The notes under the pieces were generated by a model. It saw only the letters and a program-made list of their open reading frames with translations, was not told the DNA's origin and searched no databases. A DNA stretch of 64,000 nucleotides from assembly GCA_009777345.1 (NCBI GenBank), contig WRMB01000001.1, positions 59,050 through 123,049 of the forward strand, written 5' to 3'. The DNA is from Micrococcales bacterium (GTDB lineage: Bacteria; Actinomycetota; Actinomycetes; Actinomycetales; Cellulomonadaceae). Shown piece after piece: positions 1-8,878 of the stretch. Every line of letters begins with the position of its first letter. Position 1 is the first letter of the stretch. The position numbers and the translations under genes were made by a program.

Positions 1-74
1 TCACACGGCGGCGGGCTGGTGCGTCGTCCCAGTGGCGCTCTGCCAGTGCTCTGCTGCGGGTGATGATCGTTCGA

Positions 75-101
75 TACCCCCGGTACTCCCCCAGGGGGGT
101 A
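75..101. promoter_or_regulatory. Candidate metal-responsive (CsoR/RcnR-type) operator
   Basis: The stretch combines TACCCCC (75-81) with TACTCCCCC-A-GGGGGGTA (84-101), C and G tracts bounded by TAC and GTA. CsoR/RcnR-family copper or nickel sensors bind G/C-tract inverted repeats of this kind. It lies 83 bases upstream of the L,D-transpeptidase and could equally serve a gene to the left of the window. No CsoR gene is visible here, so the assignment rests on the motif alone. Confidence 0.35.
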
Positions 102-183
102 GATCGCCGACCGGACGGGTGCCTATCGTGTGGCCTGGGTGCGGACCAGGGTGCGCGTGCAGGGTCATGAGAGGAACGGTTCG

Positions 184-1614
184 ATGAGGAAGCGCACGCT
201 GGCGCTGGTCGTGGCTGGTGGTGCCGGGTTGGTGCTGCTGGCCGTCGTCACCGTGGGAGCGGCGGTGTTCTACGCGCACTTCCACGACCGGGGGCTGCCG
301 CGCACGACGGTGGCGGGGCAGTCGATCACCGGCCAGACCCGGGGCGAGGTCGCCGCGTCGCTGCGGGAGCGGTCCGCCGACGTCACCGTGACCTGGACCG
401 CCGACGGGGCCGAGCGCACGGCGACGCTGGGCGATCTGGGTCTGGCCGTGGACGTGGACGCGACGGTGGACGAGGCGTTCGCGCGGAACGCCTCGTGGGG
501 CGGTCACCTGGGCGTGCTGGTCGGCGGCCACAAGGTCGCGGCGGTGGTCACCAGCGACGGTACGACCCTGGAGGACGTGGCCGCGCAGATCGCCACCGAG
601 GCGGGCCTGGCCGGGTCGGACGCGGCTGTGGTGCTGGCCGAGGACGGGACGACGTTCCAGGTCATCCCCGCGGTCGCGGGCCAGGCCGTGGACCCGTCCA
701 CCTTCCAGGAGGTAGCCCGGGCCGCGGCCGCGGGTCTGGCCGACCGGTCGACGACCGTCAAGTTCGTCCCGGCGGCCCCGACGGTCACCGACCAGGCTGC
801 CCAGCAGACCGTGGACGCGGCGAACGCGCTGGTCGCGGCGCCCGTCGTGGTCTCCGACGGTAAGGCGGACCACTCACCGGAACCCGCCGCCCAGGCTGCC
901 TGGGTGACGATTCCGACCACGCCGCAGGGCCTGGGCGACCCGGGGCTGGACCTGGACCAGGTCACCGGGTGGGTGCAGGGCCTGGCCGACGAGGCCCGTC
1001 TCGACCCGGTCACCGGCCAGCAGTACGTCGATCCGCAGGGCAAGGTGCTGTCGATCACCAAGCAGGCCAAGGACGGCCAGGAGGTGACCAACGTCGAGCA
1101 GGTGGCCCAGGCCATCACCGACCAGGTGCCCGCCGGGCAGGGCTACACCGGGGCGTTCGAGTTCGCGTCGGTCCCGGCCACCTGGGACTCCAAGCAGGTC
1201 GCCTCGGCGGCCGACGTGCTGGCGTACTTCCCTTCGGACGGGGAGAAGTGGATCGACGTCAACCTGTCGAACCACACGGTCCGGGCGTACGAGGGCACGA
1301 CGGTGGTCATGGGCCCGTACTCGATGGTCGACGGCAAGCCGGCGATGCCGACGGTCACCGGCACCTTCACCATCTACCAGAAGTACGAGTCGAAGACCAT
1401 GCGGGGCTTCGAGGCCGACGGGGTGACTCCGTACGTGACCGAGAACGTGCCGTGGTCGATGTTCTTCCACAAGGGGTACGCCATACACGGGGCGTACTGG
1501 CGCTCGACCTTCGGGTACTCAGCCTCGCACGGGTGCGTCAACCTGCCGGTGGCCACCGCCAAGCAGCTGTACCAGTGGGCACCGGTCGGCACCGTCGTGG
1601 TCGTCCACCGCTGA
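184..1614 (+). CDS. L,D-transpeptidase with peptidoglycan-binding-like domains
   Basis: A 476-residue cell-wall enzyme predicted to form 3-3 peptidoglycan cross-links or attach proteins to the wall. A short basic N-terminus (MRKR) is followed by one membrane segment (about residues 6-30), so the body is extracytoplasmic and anchored. The middle resembles the PG_binding_4 repeats (VanW-associated) of actinobacterial Ldts. The C-terminal YkuD domain carries the signature HGAYWRSTFGYSASHGCVNL, with the catalytic Cys in SHGC and the conserved upstream His. ATG 184 was chosen because GAGAGGAACG (169-178) is a good ribosome site and the transmembrane start follows at once; an earlier in-frame start at 130 would add 18 residues. 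Family call is firm; physiological substrate is inferred. Confidence 0.9.
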   Translation: MRKRTLALVVAGGAGLVLLAVVTVGAAVFYAHFHDRGLPRTTVAGQSITGQTRGEVAASLRERSADVTVTWTADGAERTATLGDLGLAVDVDATVDEAFARNASWGGHLGVLVGGHKVAAVVTSDGTTLEDVAAQIATEAGLAGSDAAVVLAEDGTTFQVIPAVAGQAVDPSTFQEVARAAAAGLADRSTTVKFVPAAPTVTDQAAQQTVDAANALVAAPVVVSDGKADHSPEPAAQAAWVTIPTTPQGLGDPGLDLDQVTGWVQGLADEARLDPVTGQQYVDPQGKVLSITKQAKDGQEVTNVEQVAQAITDQVPAGQGYTGAFEFASVPATWDSKQVASAADVLAYFPSDGEKWIDVNLSNHTVRAYEGTTVVMGPYSMVDGKPAMPTVTGTFTIYQKYESKTMRGFEADGVTPYVTENVPWSMFFHKGYAIHGAYWRSTFGYSASHGCVNLPVATAKQLYQWAPVGTVVVVHR

Positions 1615-1657
1615 CACGCGCCCGGACGGCCGCTGACCGGTACACCCGGCTGTCGGA

Positions 1658-2459
<802 letters not shown>

Positions 2460-2482
<23 letters not shown>

Positions 2483-2882
2483 CGAGCGTTCCTTCCTGTT
2501 CTGGTGCTGGCTGCTGCGGTGCGTGCTGCTCTGGTGCGTCTGGGGGGTCGTGGACGTCCACGGCGGTGAGCACGAACTCCTCGCCGCTGGTCAGGTGGGT
2601 GCGGGCGGAGCCGCAGGCGGTGCAGTCGAAACCCAGCTGGCGGCCCAGCCGGGCGTCGTGCCCGCAGTCGTCGCAGGCCACGACGGCAGGCACCTGGTGC
2701 AGCGCCAGCCGGGCCCCGTCCAGCGCGGTGCCGCGCACGACGAAGGTCCAGGCGTGCTCCAGGGCCTCGGGCACCACCTGGCGCAGCTCGCCCACGGTGA
2801 CGTGGACCGTCTCGACGTGCCGTCCGACGGTGGCGCGCGTCACCGCGCCCGCCAGCTGGTGGCACAGGGAGACCTCGTGCAC
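2460..2882 (-). CDS. hypA: Hydrogenase nickel chaperone HypA (copy 1)
   Basis: HypA delivers nickel to the large subunit together with HypB. The predicted 140-residue protein starts at GTG 2882 with (V/M)HEVSLC, giving the conserved nickel-binding His2; the reading frame stays open further upstream but without HypA similarity. The structural zinc site is two CxxC motifs, CDDC and CTAC, spaced as in the family. A Pro/Gln/Glu-rich tail of about 25 residues follows the zinc domain and is not typical. It leads the hypA-hypB pair, divergent from the hydrogenase structural genes. A second hypA is at 8388-8747. Confidence 0.92.
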
Positions 2883-3084
2883 TCGCGCCGTCCTTCCGTG
2901 CCTGCGCCCGTCTGTTTCTGCGTCAGTGTTCCACACCCGGTCGAGGCGAGCGACGAACGAACCCGTCCGTTCGGCCGAGCCGGTCGAGCGGGCGTGCAGC
3001 GTGGCTGGCGCGGGGAGGGGGGCTGGTGCGGTCGGGGCGGACCGGACCGATCGTCTGACGGGCGGACCGGGGGCGCCCCTGCAA

Positions 3085-3106
3085 TACCCTGTTGCGTCAT
3101 GTCGCA
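3085..3106 (-). promoter_or_regulatory. Operator/promoter motif of hypAB shared with cbiM
   Basis: Read on the minus strand, this 22-base element contains the inverted repeat TGCG-ACATGA-CGCA followed by GCAACAGGGTA. The cbiM promoter (25876-25897) has the same layout, with 18 of 22 positions identical. It lies about 200 bases upstream of the hypA start. A Fur-family (Nur-like) regulator encoded just before cbiM is the obvious candidate binder; that link is inference. Confidence 0.55.
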
Positions 3107-3204
3107 GTAAGCTCGTTCTGCTCGAAATTACGGAACACCTGACTTTCTTTTTCCGGTTCTTGATCACCGCATGGCCTGAACGAGGAGAGGAGTTGACTGA
3201 AAAA

Positions 3205-3286
3205 TGGTGATATGACCATCTGGTGGGAAAGTCACCAGGGGATCAGGCGCGCATCGGGCCCAAAGTCCCCCCAACCTCGCTATAGT
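3205..3286 (+). promoter_or_regulatory. Upstream regulatory region of the hydrogenase operon
   Basis: The 500-base gap between hypA and the small subunit (2883-3383) has no convincing gene. It holds two inverted repeats, TGGT-GATATG-ACCA (3205-3218) and CTGGTG-GGAAAGT-CACCAG (3220-3238), which may bind a regulator, and a TATAGT -10-like hexamer at 3281-3286. No good -35 partner is visible for that hexamer. The region is locally less GC-rich than the genes on either side. Confidence 0.4.
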
Positions 3287-3383
3287 CCTGATCGGTCTGG
3301 GTCGTCAGTGCGGCGTCAGCACGTCTCACCTCGGTTCGGGTCGGACATCCGCGTGAGAGAGAGCCAAGGGAGGACCTCTTCGA

Positions 3384-4760
3384 ATGTCGTACGAGGCGAC
3401 TGGTTGGCACGAGCCAACTCTGGGCGAGAACCTCGCCCGCGCCGGCGTCAAGCGCCGGGACTTCCTGAAGTTCTGCGGCGGGCTGGCGGGGGTGTTCGCC
3501 GCCGGGACCCAGCTCGACGGAGGTGGGGCGCACGCCGCGCCGGTCACCGCCGAGCAGATCGCCGCCGTCCTGGAGGGGCAGACCAGGCCCGTCGTGGTGT
3601 GGCTGCAACTCCAGGAGTGCACCGGCTGTATCGAGTCGGCGCTGCGCTCGGGCGGTACCACCGTGGAGGAGATCGTCCTCGACCTGCTCTCGATGGACTA
3701 CGTCGAGGCGATCATGGCGCCCTCCGGCGATGCGGCGAACAAGGCGCTGGAGGACGCCAACGCCCAGGACCACATCCTGGTCGTCAACGGTTCGGTCCCG
3801 CTCGACCAGGACGGCGCCTACTGCACCATCGGCGGGGAGTCCGCCGAGGAGGTGCTGAGGAGATCGGCCGAGAACGCCGTCGCGATCCTCGCTGTCGGTG
3901 CCTGCGCGGTGTGGGGCGGCGTCCAGGCGTCGAGCGCCCCGGGGGCGACCAAGCACGGTCCGACCTACGCCGTGGGCGTCGACCACATCATCAAGAACAA
4001 GCCGGTCGTCAACGTCGCGGGCTGCCCGCCGATCGGCGAGGTCATCACCGCGACCGTGGCCTACCTGCTCACCCACGCCAACGCCGACGGTTCGCTCAAC
4101 CTGCCCGAGCTGGACGCCGAGGGACGGCCCCGGTTCGCCTACGACCAGCGCATCCACGACTCGTGCCCGCGCCGGGCGCACTACGACGCCGGCCAGTTCG
4201 TGCGGACCTTCGACGACCAGGGCGCCCGCAACGGCTGGTGCCTGTACGAGGTCGGCTGCAAGGGCCCCAGCACGTTCAGCGCCTGCCCGATCATCCAGTG
4301 GAACATGCACACCAGCTGGCCGATCGGTGCGGGCCACCCCTGTATCGGCTGCACCGAGCGGAACTTCTTCGACGAGTTCACGCCGTTCTACTCCACGCTG
4401 CCCAACGTCTCCGGCTTCGGCGTCGAGGCGTCGGCGGAGAAGGTGGGCTGGACCGTGGCCGGGGTCGCCGCCGCTGGCGCGGCCGCGCATGCCGTGGTCA
4501 CCGGCGTCCGCCGCTCCGCGTCGCGCAAGGCGGCGGCCGAGACCCCGCTGGAGGCCTTCGGCGACACGCGGGTCTGGCTGCCCGCGCCGACCTCCCGGGC
4601 GACCGAGACCAGCAAGCCCGTCGAGGCCGAGCCCGTCCAGACCGCGTCTGCCGTCGCGACCGACACCAGAGCGGACGACAGCGGGCCGAACAGCGACGGA
4701 CCGAACGACAGCGGGCCGAGCAGCACCGAGACGACCGACCCTTCCGGAAAGGCGGAGTAG
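3384..4760 (+). CDS. [NiFe]-hydrogenase small subunit, Tat-exported, group 1 type
   Basis: The 458-residue electron-transfer subunit carries the Fe-S clusters of a membrane-bound H2-uptake hydrogenase. A twin-arginine motif (KRRDFLK, residues 23-29) heads a Tat signal ending near AHA-AP (about 49-53). Proximal-cluster ligands begin with ECTGC (C79, C82) and continue with GACAVWGG and AGCPP; distal and medial cluster ligands follow in HDSCPRR, WCLYEVGCKGP and HPCIGCTE. A hydrophobic helix near residues 352-372 is the membrane anchor, followed by an unusually long (about 85 residues) acidic, Asp/Ser/Thr-rich tail. It precedes the large subunit by 3 bases. The ATG has AGGGAGG (3368-3374) upstream. 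Confidence 0.95.
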   Translation: MSYEATGWHEPTLGENLARAGVKRRDFLKFCGGLAGVFAAGTQLDGGGAHAAPVTAEQIAAVLEGQTRPVVVWLQLQECTGCIESALRSGGTTVEEIVLDLLSMDYVEAIMAPSGDAANKALEDANAQDHILVVNGSVPLDQDGAYCTIGGESAEEVLRRSAENAVAILAVGACAVWGGVQASSAPGATKHGPTYAVGVDHIIKNKPVVNVAGCPPIGEVITATVAYLLTHANADGSLNLPELDAEGRPRFAYDQRIHDSCPRRAHYDAGQFVRTFDDQGARNGWCLYEVGCKGPSTFSACPIIQWNMHTSWPIGAGHPCIGCTERNFFDEFTPFYSTLPNVSGFGVEASAEKVGWTVAGVAAAGAAAHAVVTGVRRSASRKAAAETPLEAFGDTRVWLPAPTSRATETSKPVEAEPVQTASAVATDTRADDSGPNSDGPNDSGPSSTETTDPSGKAE

Positions 4761-4763
4761 TAC

Positions 4764-6599
4764 ATGTCCGAGCGCGTCGTCATCGACCCACTCACCCGTA
4801 TCGAAGGCCACCTGCGCGTCGAGCTGGACTGGGACCCAGAAGCCAAGACGATCGACAAGGCGTGGAGCGAGACCACCCAGTACCGCGGTCTGGAAGAGAT
4901 CGTCAAGGGTCGCGACCCGCGTGACGTCTGGGCCTTCCTGATGCGGATCTGCGGGGTGTGCACCTCGACCCACGCCATCGCGTCGGTCGCCGCCGTGGAG
5001 AACGCCCTCGGCATCACCCCGCCGAAGCAGGCCCAGCGCATCCGGGACATCGTGCTGGGCGCCCAGGAGGTCCAGGACCATGTCATCCACTTCTACCACC
5101 TGCACGCCCTGGACTGGGTGGACGTGGCGTCGATCGCCACCTACGAGGGCGACGACCTGGCGGCCAAGGCCTACGACTTCGCCCGCGCCATCGGGTCGAC
5201 GTGGAAGGGCAACACCATGGAGCGGTTCGCGGCGGTCGAGCAGAAGGTCAAGGACATCGTCGCGTCCGGCCAGCTGTCGATCTTCACCGGCGGCTACTGG
5301 GGCCACCCGGCCTACAAGCTGCCGCCCGAGGCCAACCTCATGGCGGTGTCGCACTACCTGGACGCGCTGGAGTTCCAGCGCTCGATGATCCGCATCGTCA
5401 CGACCTTCGGCGGCAAGAACCCGCACCCGAACTTCCTCGTCGGCGGGATGGCCTGCACTATCGACCCGGACCGTTCGGAATCGGTCAACCAGGTCCAGCT
5501 CGACCAGATCCGGGGCTGGATCGCCGAGACGCTCGAGTTCGTCAACGAGTGCTACGTGCCCGACGGGCTGGCCATCCTCAGCGTCTACGGCGGCCCGAAC
5601 CGGCCCGGTGCTGAGGACCCGGCGACCTCGCCGGACTGGTTCACCATCGGGGCGACGGCCCCGAACTTCCTGGCCGTCGGCCGCTCTGGTGCCATCCACT
5701 CCGGCAACCCGGCCGAGACCAGGGTCGAGTCCGGTGACCTGCACCACGATATCAAGCCGGGCGTCATCCTCGACGGCAACCTCGAGCTGCTGCCGTTCGA
5801 CCCGGACAGGCTGACCGAGGGCATCGCCACGGCCTGGTACACCTACGCCGACGGCGCCAAAGAGCTCCACCCGAGCGAGGGCGAGACGACGGCGAAGTAC
5901 ACCGGTCCGAAGCCGCCGTACCGACCGGCCGTCGACGACGGGCCCTGGCTGGCCGACTCCGAGGACGGCAAGTACACCTGGTCCAAGGCCCCGCGCTACG
6001 ACGGTCGGCCGATGCAGGTCGGTCCGGCGGCGCGCGTCCTGGTGGCCTACCTCCAGGAGGACCCGCACACTGTCGAGCTGGTCAACCTGGCCGTCGACCG
6101 GCTGGGGATCGAGCCGCTGCAGCTGAACTCCACCGCGGGGCGCACCCTGGCCCGGGCGGTCGAGGCGGCGACCGCGGCCCGGCGTCTGAGCGAGGCCTTC
6201 GACCAGTTCGTCACCAATCTCAAGAAGGGTGACACCAAGGTGTTCGACGACTCGAAGTGGGCCCCCTCGTCCTGGCCGACCAAGGCCACGGGGTACTCGT
6301 TCGTCGAGGTCGCCCGGGGCAACCTGAGCCACTGGATCACCATCAAGCGCGGCAAGGTCGAGCGCTACCAGGCCGTCGTGCCGACCACCTGGCTGGCCAG
6401 TGGTCGCGACGACGCGGGCGTCGCCGGTCCTTACGAAGAGGCCCTGGGCGGCGCCAGCAGCGCGACGCCGCACCCGCTGGTCGACCCGACCCAGCCGCTG
6501 GAGGCGCTGCGCACCGTCCACTCGTTCGACCCCTGCATGTCGTGCGCGGTGCACGTGCTCGACCCGGACCAGAACCTGCTCGGAACGGTGACGTCATGA
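4764..6599 (+). CDS. [NiFe]-hydrogenase large subunit, group 1 type
   Basis: This 611-residue catalytic subunit binds the Ni-Fe(CN)2CO site and is co-exported with the small subunit. The L1 motif RICGVCTSTH gives ligands C63 and C66; the L2 motif DPCMSCAVH gives C591, C594 and H597. Fourteen residues after H597 (VLDPDQNLLGTVTS) form the C-terminal peptide removed by the maturation protease after nickel insertion. IDPLTRIEGH at the N-terminus is also classic. The stop overlaps the cytochrome start (ATGA). Confidence 0.97.
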   Translation: MSERVVIDPLTRIEGHLRVELDWDPEAKTIDKAWSETTQYRGLEEIVKGRDPRDVWAFLMRICGVCTSTHAIASVAAVENALGITPPKQAQRIRDIVLGAQEVQDHVIHFYHLHALDWVDVASIATYEGDDLAAKAYDFARAIGSTWKGNTMERFAAVEQKVKDIVASGQLSIFTGGYWGHPAYKLPPEANLMAVSHYLDALEFQRSMIRIVTTFGGKNPHPNFLVGGMACTIDPDRSESVNQVQLDQIRGWIAETLEFVNECYVPDGLAILSVYGGPNRPGAEDPATSPDWFTIGATAPNFLAVGRSGAIHSGNPAETRVESGDLHHDIKPGVILDGNLELLPFDPDRLTEGIATAWYTYADGAKELHPSEGETTAKYTGPKPPYRPAVDDGPWLADSEDGKYTWSKAPRYDGRPMQVGPAARVLVAYLQEDPHTVELVNLAVDRLGIEPLQLNSTAGRTLARAVEAATAARRLSEAFDQFVTNLKKGDTKVFDDSKWAPSSWPTKATGYSFVEVARGNLSHWITIKRGKVERYQAVVPTTWLASGRDDAGVAGPYEEALGGASSATPHPLVDPTQPLEALRTVHSFDPCMSCAVHVLDPDQNLLGTVTS

Positions 6600-7819
6600 C
6601 GGTCAGCGACAAGGCCGCGGGTCCCAAGACCCCGCAGCTGCAGGTCGGCGACGTGGTGAGCGTCGGCGGGCTGAGCCACGGTCGCCTCGTCGCCCTGGCG
6701 TCCGTGGGTCGGCGCAGTCAGGGCGACCCGGTGTGCGACGCGCTCGACCGGTCGTTGAGCCACGAGCACCCGGACATCCCGGTCGTCACGGTGGCCAGCA
6801 GCGACGTCGACTCGGCCACCCCGGACCGGCGCTACAGCCTGGTCCGGGTGCGTCAGCTGCCGATGCCGTCGGGGGAGCCCCGCGACGTGGTCGTGATGCG
6901 CGGGGACCTGGAGTCGGTGCTCAAGGCCGCGGGCTCCACCCGGCTGGGCGCGGCGCTGCTGCGGCGCAACGCCCGGCGCACGGTCGGCCGGGGCGGACGG
7001 CCGCTGGCCGTGGCCGCGGCACCGGTGGGTGCCGACGGCACCGTCGGGGAGTTCCGGCTGCAGGGCTTCGTCGGGCTGCACCGGGTAGACGACGAGCACG
7101 AGGCGGTACCCGACCAGGACACGTCCTTCATCAGGGTCGAGCTCTGGTCGGCGCTGCTGCGCTGGCAGCACTGGCTCAACGTGGCGGTCATCTTCACGCT
7201 CAGCTGCACCGGCTACCTCATCATGAACCCCTCGCTCATCCCGGGGACGAGCCGGGTCGGGGAGGCGTCCGGGTACCTCATGGGCACCGTGCGCTTCGTC
7301 CACTTCGCGGCTGGCTTCGTCTGGCTGGTCGTCGGGCTGACCCGGGCGGTGCTGGCGTTCACCTCGTCGGACCGCTACCTGCGGTGGACGACGCTCTGGC
7401 CGCTGAAGTCGAAGAACGACGTGCGCAACCTGGGCCGGGTGATGGGGCACTACACCTTCGTCCGGCGGGAGGCACCGCTGTACCTGGCGCACAACCCGTT
7501 GCAGCAGCTGGCGTACACCTCGCTGTACGTCTTCGGCGGGCTGCAGATGGCCTCCGGGTTCGTCCTGTACGGGCTGTACGAACAGACCAACCCGGTCTGG
7601 GAGTTCGTCTCCACCCCTGTGCACTGGTGGGGTATCACCTCGATCCGGCTGTTCCACGCTGTGATGATGTTCCTGATCTGGGCGTTCGTCATCGTGCACG
7701 TCTACATGGCGGTGCGGGCGGACTCGCTGGAACGGCACGGTGGGGTGTCGGCCATGTTCAACGGCGGCGTCTTCGTGCGGCGCGGCTCGAAACCCGTCGA
7801 CGCCCCCGAGATCGAGTAG
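6596..7819 (+). CDS. Hydrogenase b-type cytochrome with an N-terminal P-type-ATPase-like domain
   Basis: The C-terminal half (about residues 180-395 of 407) is the di-heme cytochrome b that passes electrons from the hydrogenase to quinone: four membrane helices with histidines in LRWQHWLNV (H192), VRFVHFAAG (H236), RLFHAV and VIVHVYM. Ordinary HyaC/HydC proteins are about 220-240 residues; here 175 extra cytoplasmic residues precede the first helix. That extension has GDPVCDALDRSL (43-54), VVVMRGDLESVL (98-109), GRPLAVAAAP (134-143) and FRLQGFVGLH (153-162), an order resembling the nucleotide-binding domain of P-type ATPases. The domain resemblance is my reading, not confirmed; the cytochrome call is secure. 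ATGA overlap with the large subunit fixes the start. Confidence 0.9.
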   Translation: MTVSDKAAGPKTPQLQVGDVVSVGGLSHGRLVALASVGRRSQGDPVCDALDRSLSHEHPDIPVVTVASSDVDSATPDRRYSLVRVRQLPMPSGEPRDVVVMRGDLESVLKAAGSTRLGAALLRRNARRTVGRGGRPLAVAAAPVGADGTVGEFRLQGFVGLHRVDDEHEAVPDQDTSFIRVELWSALLRWQHWLNVAVIFTLSCTGYLIMNPSLIPGTSRVGEASGYLMGTVRFVHFAAGFVWLVVGLTRAVLAFTSSDRYLRWTTLWPLKSKNDVRNLGRVMGHYTFVRREAPLYLAHNPLQQLAYTSLYVFGGLQMASGFVLYGLYEQTNPVWEFVSTPVHWWGITSIRLFHAVMMFLIWAFVIVHVYMAVRADSLERHGGVSAMFNGGVFVRRGSKPVDAPEIE

Positions 7820-7833
7820 TCCATGGCGGTCGA

Positions 7834-8349
7834 GTGAACGGCGGCCAACCGACCGACGCTGGGGAGGCCCCGCTCGCACCGGTGACGGTGCTGGGCGTGG
7901 GCAACCCGGTCATGGGCGACGACGGCACCGGTCTGGAGCTGTTGGCGCGGGTCCGGGACCAGCGGCCAGACCCGCGCATCGGGTACGTCGACGGCGGCAC
8001 CGGGGGCATGGAGCTGGTGCCGGTGGTCACCGAGGCCACCCGGCTGCTGGTGCTCGACGCAGTCGCCGGGGCCACGCCCGGCCAGGTGCTGCGCTTCTCC
8101 GGCGACCAGCTGCCCCGGCTGCTGTCGGCCCGGCTGTCGCCCCACCAGGTGAGCCTGCTCGATGTCTTTGCCGCCGCCCGGCTGCTCGACCACGAACCGG
8201 AGCAGGTCGAGGTGGTCGGCATCGTGCCGGAGGTGGTCGAGCTGCGCGTCGGGCTGTCCGGCCCGGTCACCGAGGCCCTGAGCGAGGCCGCGACCGCCGC
8301 GGTCGCAGTGCTCGACGGCTGGTTGGCCCAGCTGGACGGTCAGCCTTGA
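7834..8349 (+). CDS. Hydrogenase maturation endopeptidase (HyaD/HybD family)
   Basis: A 171-residue protease that removes the C-terminal peptide of the large subunit once nickel is in place. LGVGNPVMGDDGTGLELL near the N-terminus contains the Glu/Asp of the nickel-recognition site (usually Glu; here the GDDGTG Asp and the following region), then DGGTGGMELVPVV with the second conserved Asp, and SPHQVSLLD with the conserved His. The GTG at 7834 lies 14 bases after the cytochrome stop; no upstream ATG is in frame. It completes the structural operon small-large-cytochrome-protease. Confidence 0.9.
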   Translation: MNGGQPTDAGEAPLAPVTVLGVGNPVMGDDGTGLELLARVRDQRPDPRIGYVDGGTGGMELVPVVTEATRLLVLDAVAGATPGQVLRFSGDQLPRLLSARLSPHQVSLLDVFAAARLLDHEPEQVEVVGIVPEVVELRVGLSGPVTEALSEAATAAVAVLDGWLAQLDGQP

Positions 8350-8358
8350 GGCCCGGTG

Positions 8359-8385
8359 CCATCCACTGTGAACGTTCGTGGATGG
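8359..8385. terminator. Hairpin between convergent protease and hypA copy 2
   Basis: CCATCCAC (8359-8366) pairs with GTGGATGG (8378-8385) around an 11-base loop in the 38-base gap between two convergent genes, so it can serve as a terminator for both. Confidence 0.5.
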
Positions 8386-8387
8386 GC

Positions 8388-8747
8388 TCACCCATCCTGG
8401 CCGACGTCGAGATCGGCGTAGGTCACGGCCAGCTCGCGACCGTGCACCAGCTGTCCGGTCGGGGTGTCGCACACCGGGCAGGACAGCGCGTAGAACTCGT
8501 CGATCGACTGTTCCGCGGCGCAGGTCGGGCACCACACCGCGGCCTGGACCGTCTCGACCTCCAGCCGGGCACCGGCGACCACGGTGCCGACCGTGGCGAT
8601 CAGCCAGGCGCTCTCCAGCGCCTCGGGCACCACCCCGGACAGGGTGCCGACCTCCAGACCAACCGCCTCCACCCCTGTGGCGCCCGCGTCGTGCACCGCC
8701 TTCTCGACGGCAGCGACGACCGACCGCAGCAACCCCAGCTCGTGCAC
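8388..8747 (-). CDS. hypA: Hydrogenase nickel chaperone HypA (copy 2)
   Basis: This 119-residue HypA starts at GTG 8747 with (V/M)HELGLLRS, giving the nickel-binding His2, and has the zinc site CPTC...CPVC. Unlike copy 1 it lacks the long tail. It is transcribed against the surrounding hydrogenase operon, convergent with the protease and divergent from the large-subunit-like gene, with a 63-nt palindrome in the divergent gap. Two HypAs may serve different precursors or respond to different nickel levels; that is inference. Confidence 0.93.
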   Translation of the reverse strand: MHELGLLRSVVAAVEKAVHDAGATGVEAVGLEVGTLSGVVPEALESAWLIATVGTVVAGARLEVETVQAAVWCPTCAAEQSIDEFYALSCPVCDTPTGQLVHGRELAVTYADLDVGQDG

Positions 8748-8790
8748 CGCCTCATGGTGGCACGCTTCACGGTGGCGCGGGGACGGCCGT

Positions 8791-8853
8791 GTGAGGGGTT
8801 TCGGTCGCGAGCCAGGGGTCCCGGACCCCTGGCTCGCGACCGAAACCCCTCAC
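8791..8853. repeat. 63-nt perfect palindrome (type D)
   Basis: Two 31-base arms beginning GTGAGGGGTTTCGGTCGCGA meet at a single central base (8822). It lies between the divergent hypA copy 2 and the large-subunit-like gene, which is not where a terminator is expected. The GTGAGGGGTT start recurs in a degenerate copy at 27160-27210. Confidence 0.95.
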
Positions 8854-8878
8854 GGGCTGGTCGGACGGGGGTGGTCCG

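Noticed and set aside
3243..6554. A 1103-residue open frame antisense to the hydrogenase structural genes
   Set aside because: It is an Arg/Gly/Asp-rich shadow of the GC-rich coding strand with no motif, start signal or family resemblance.
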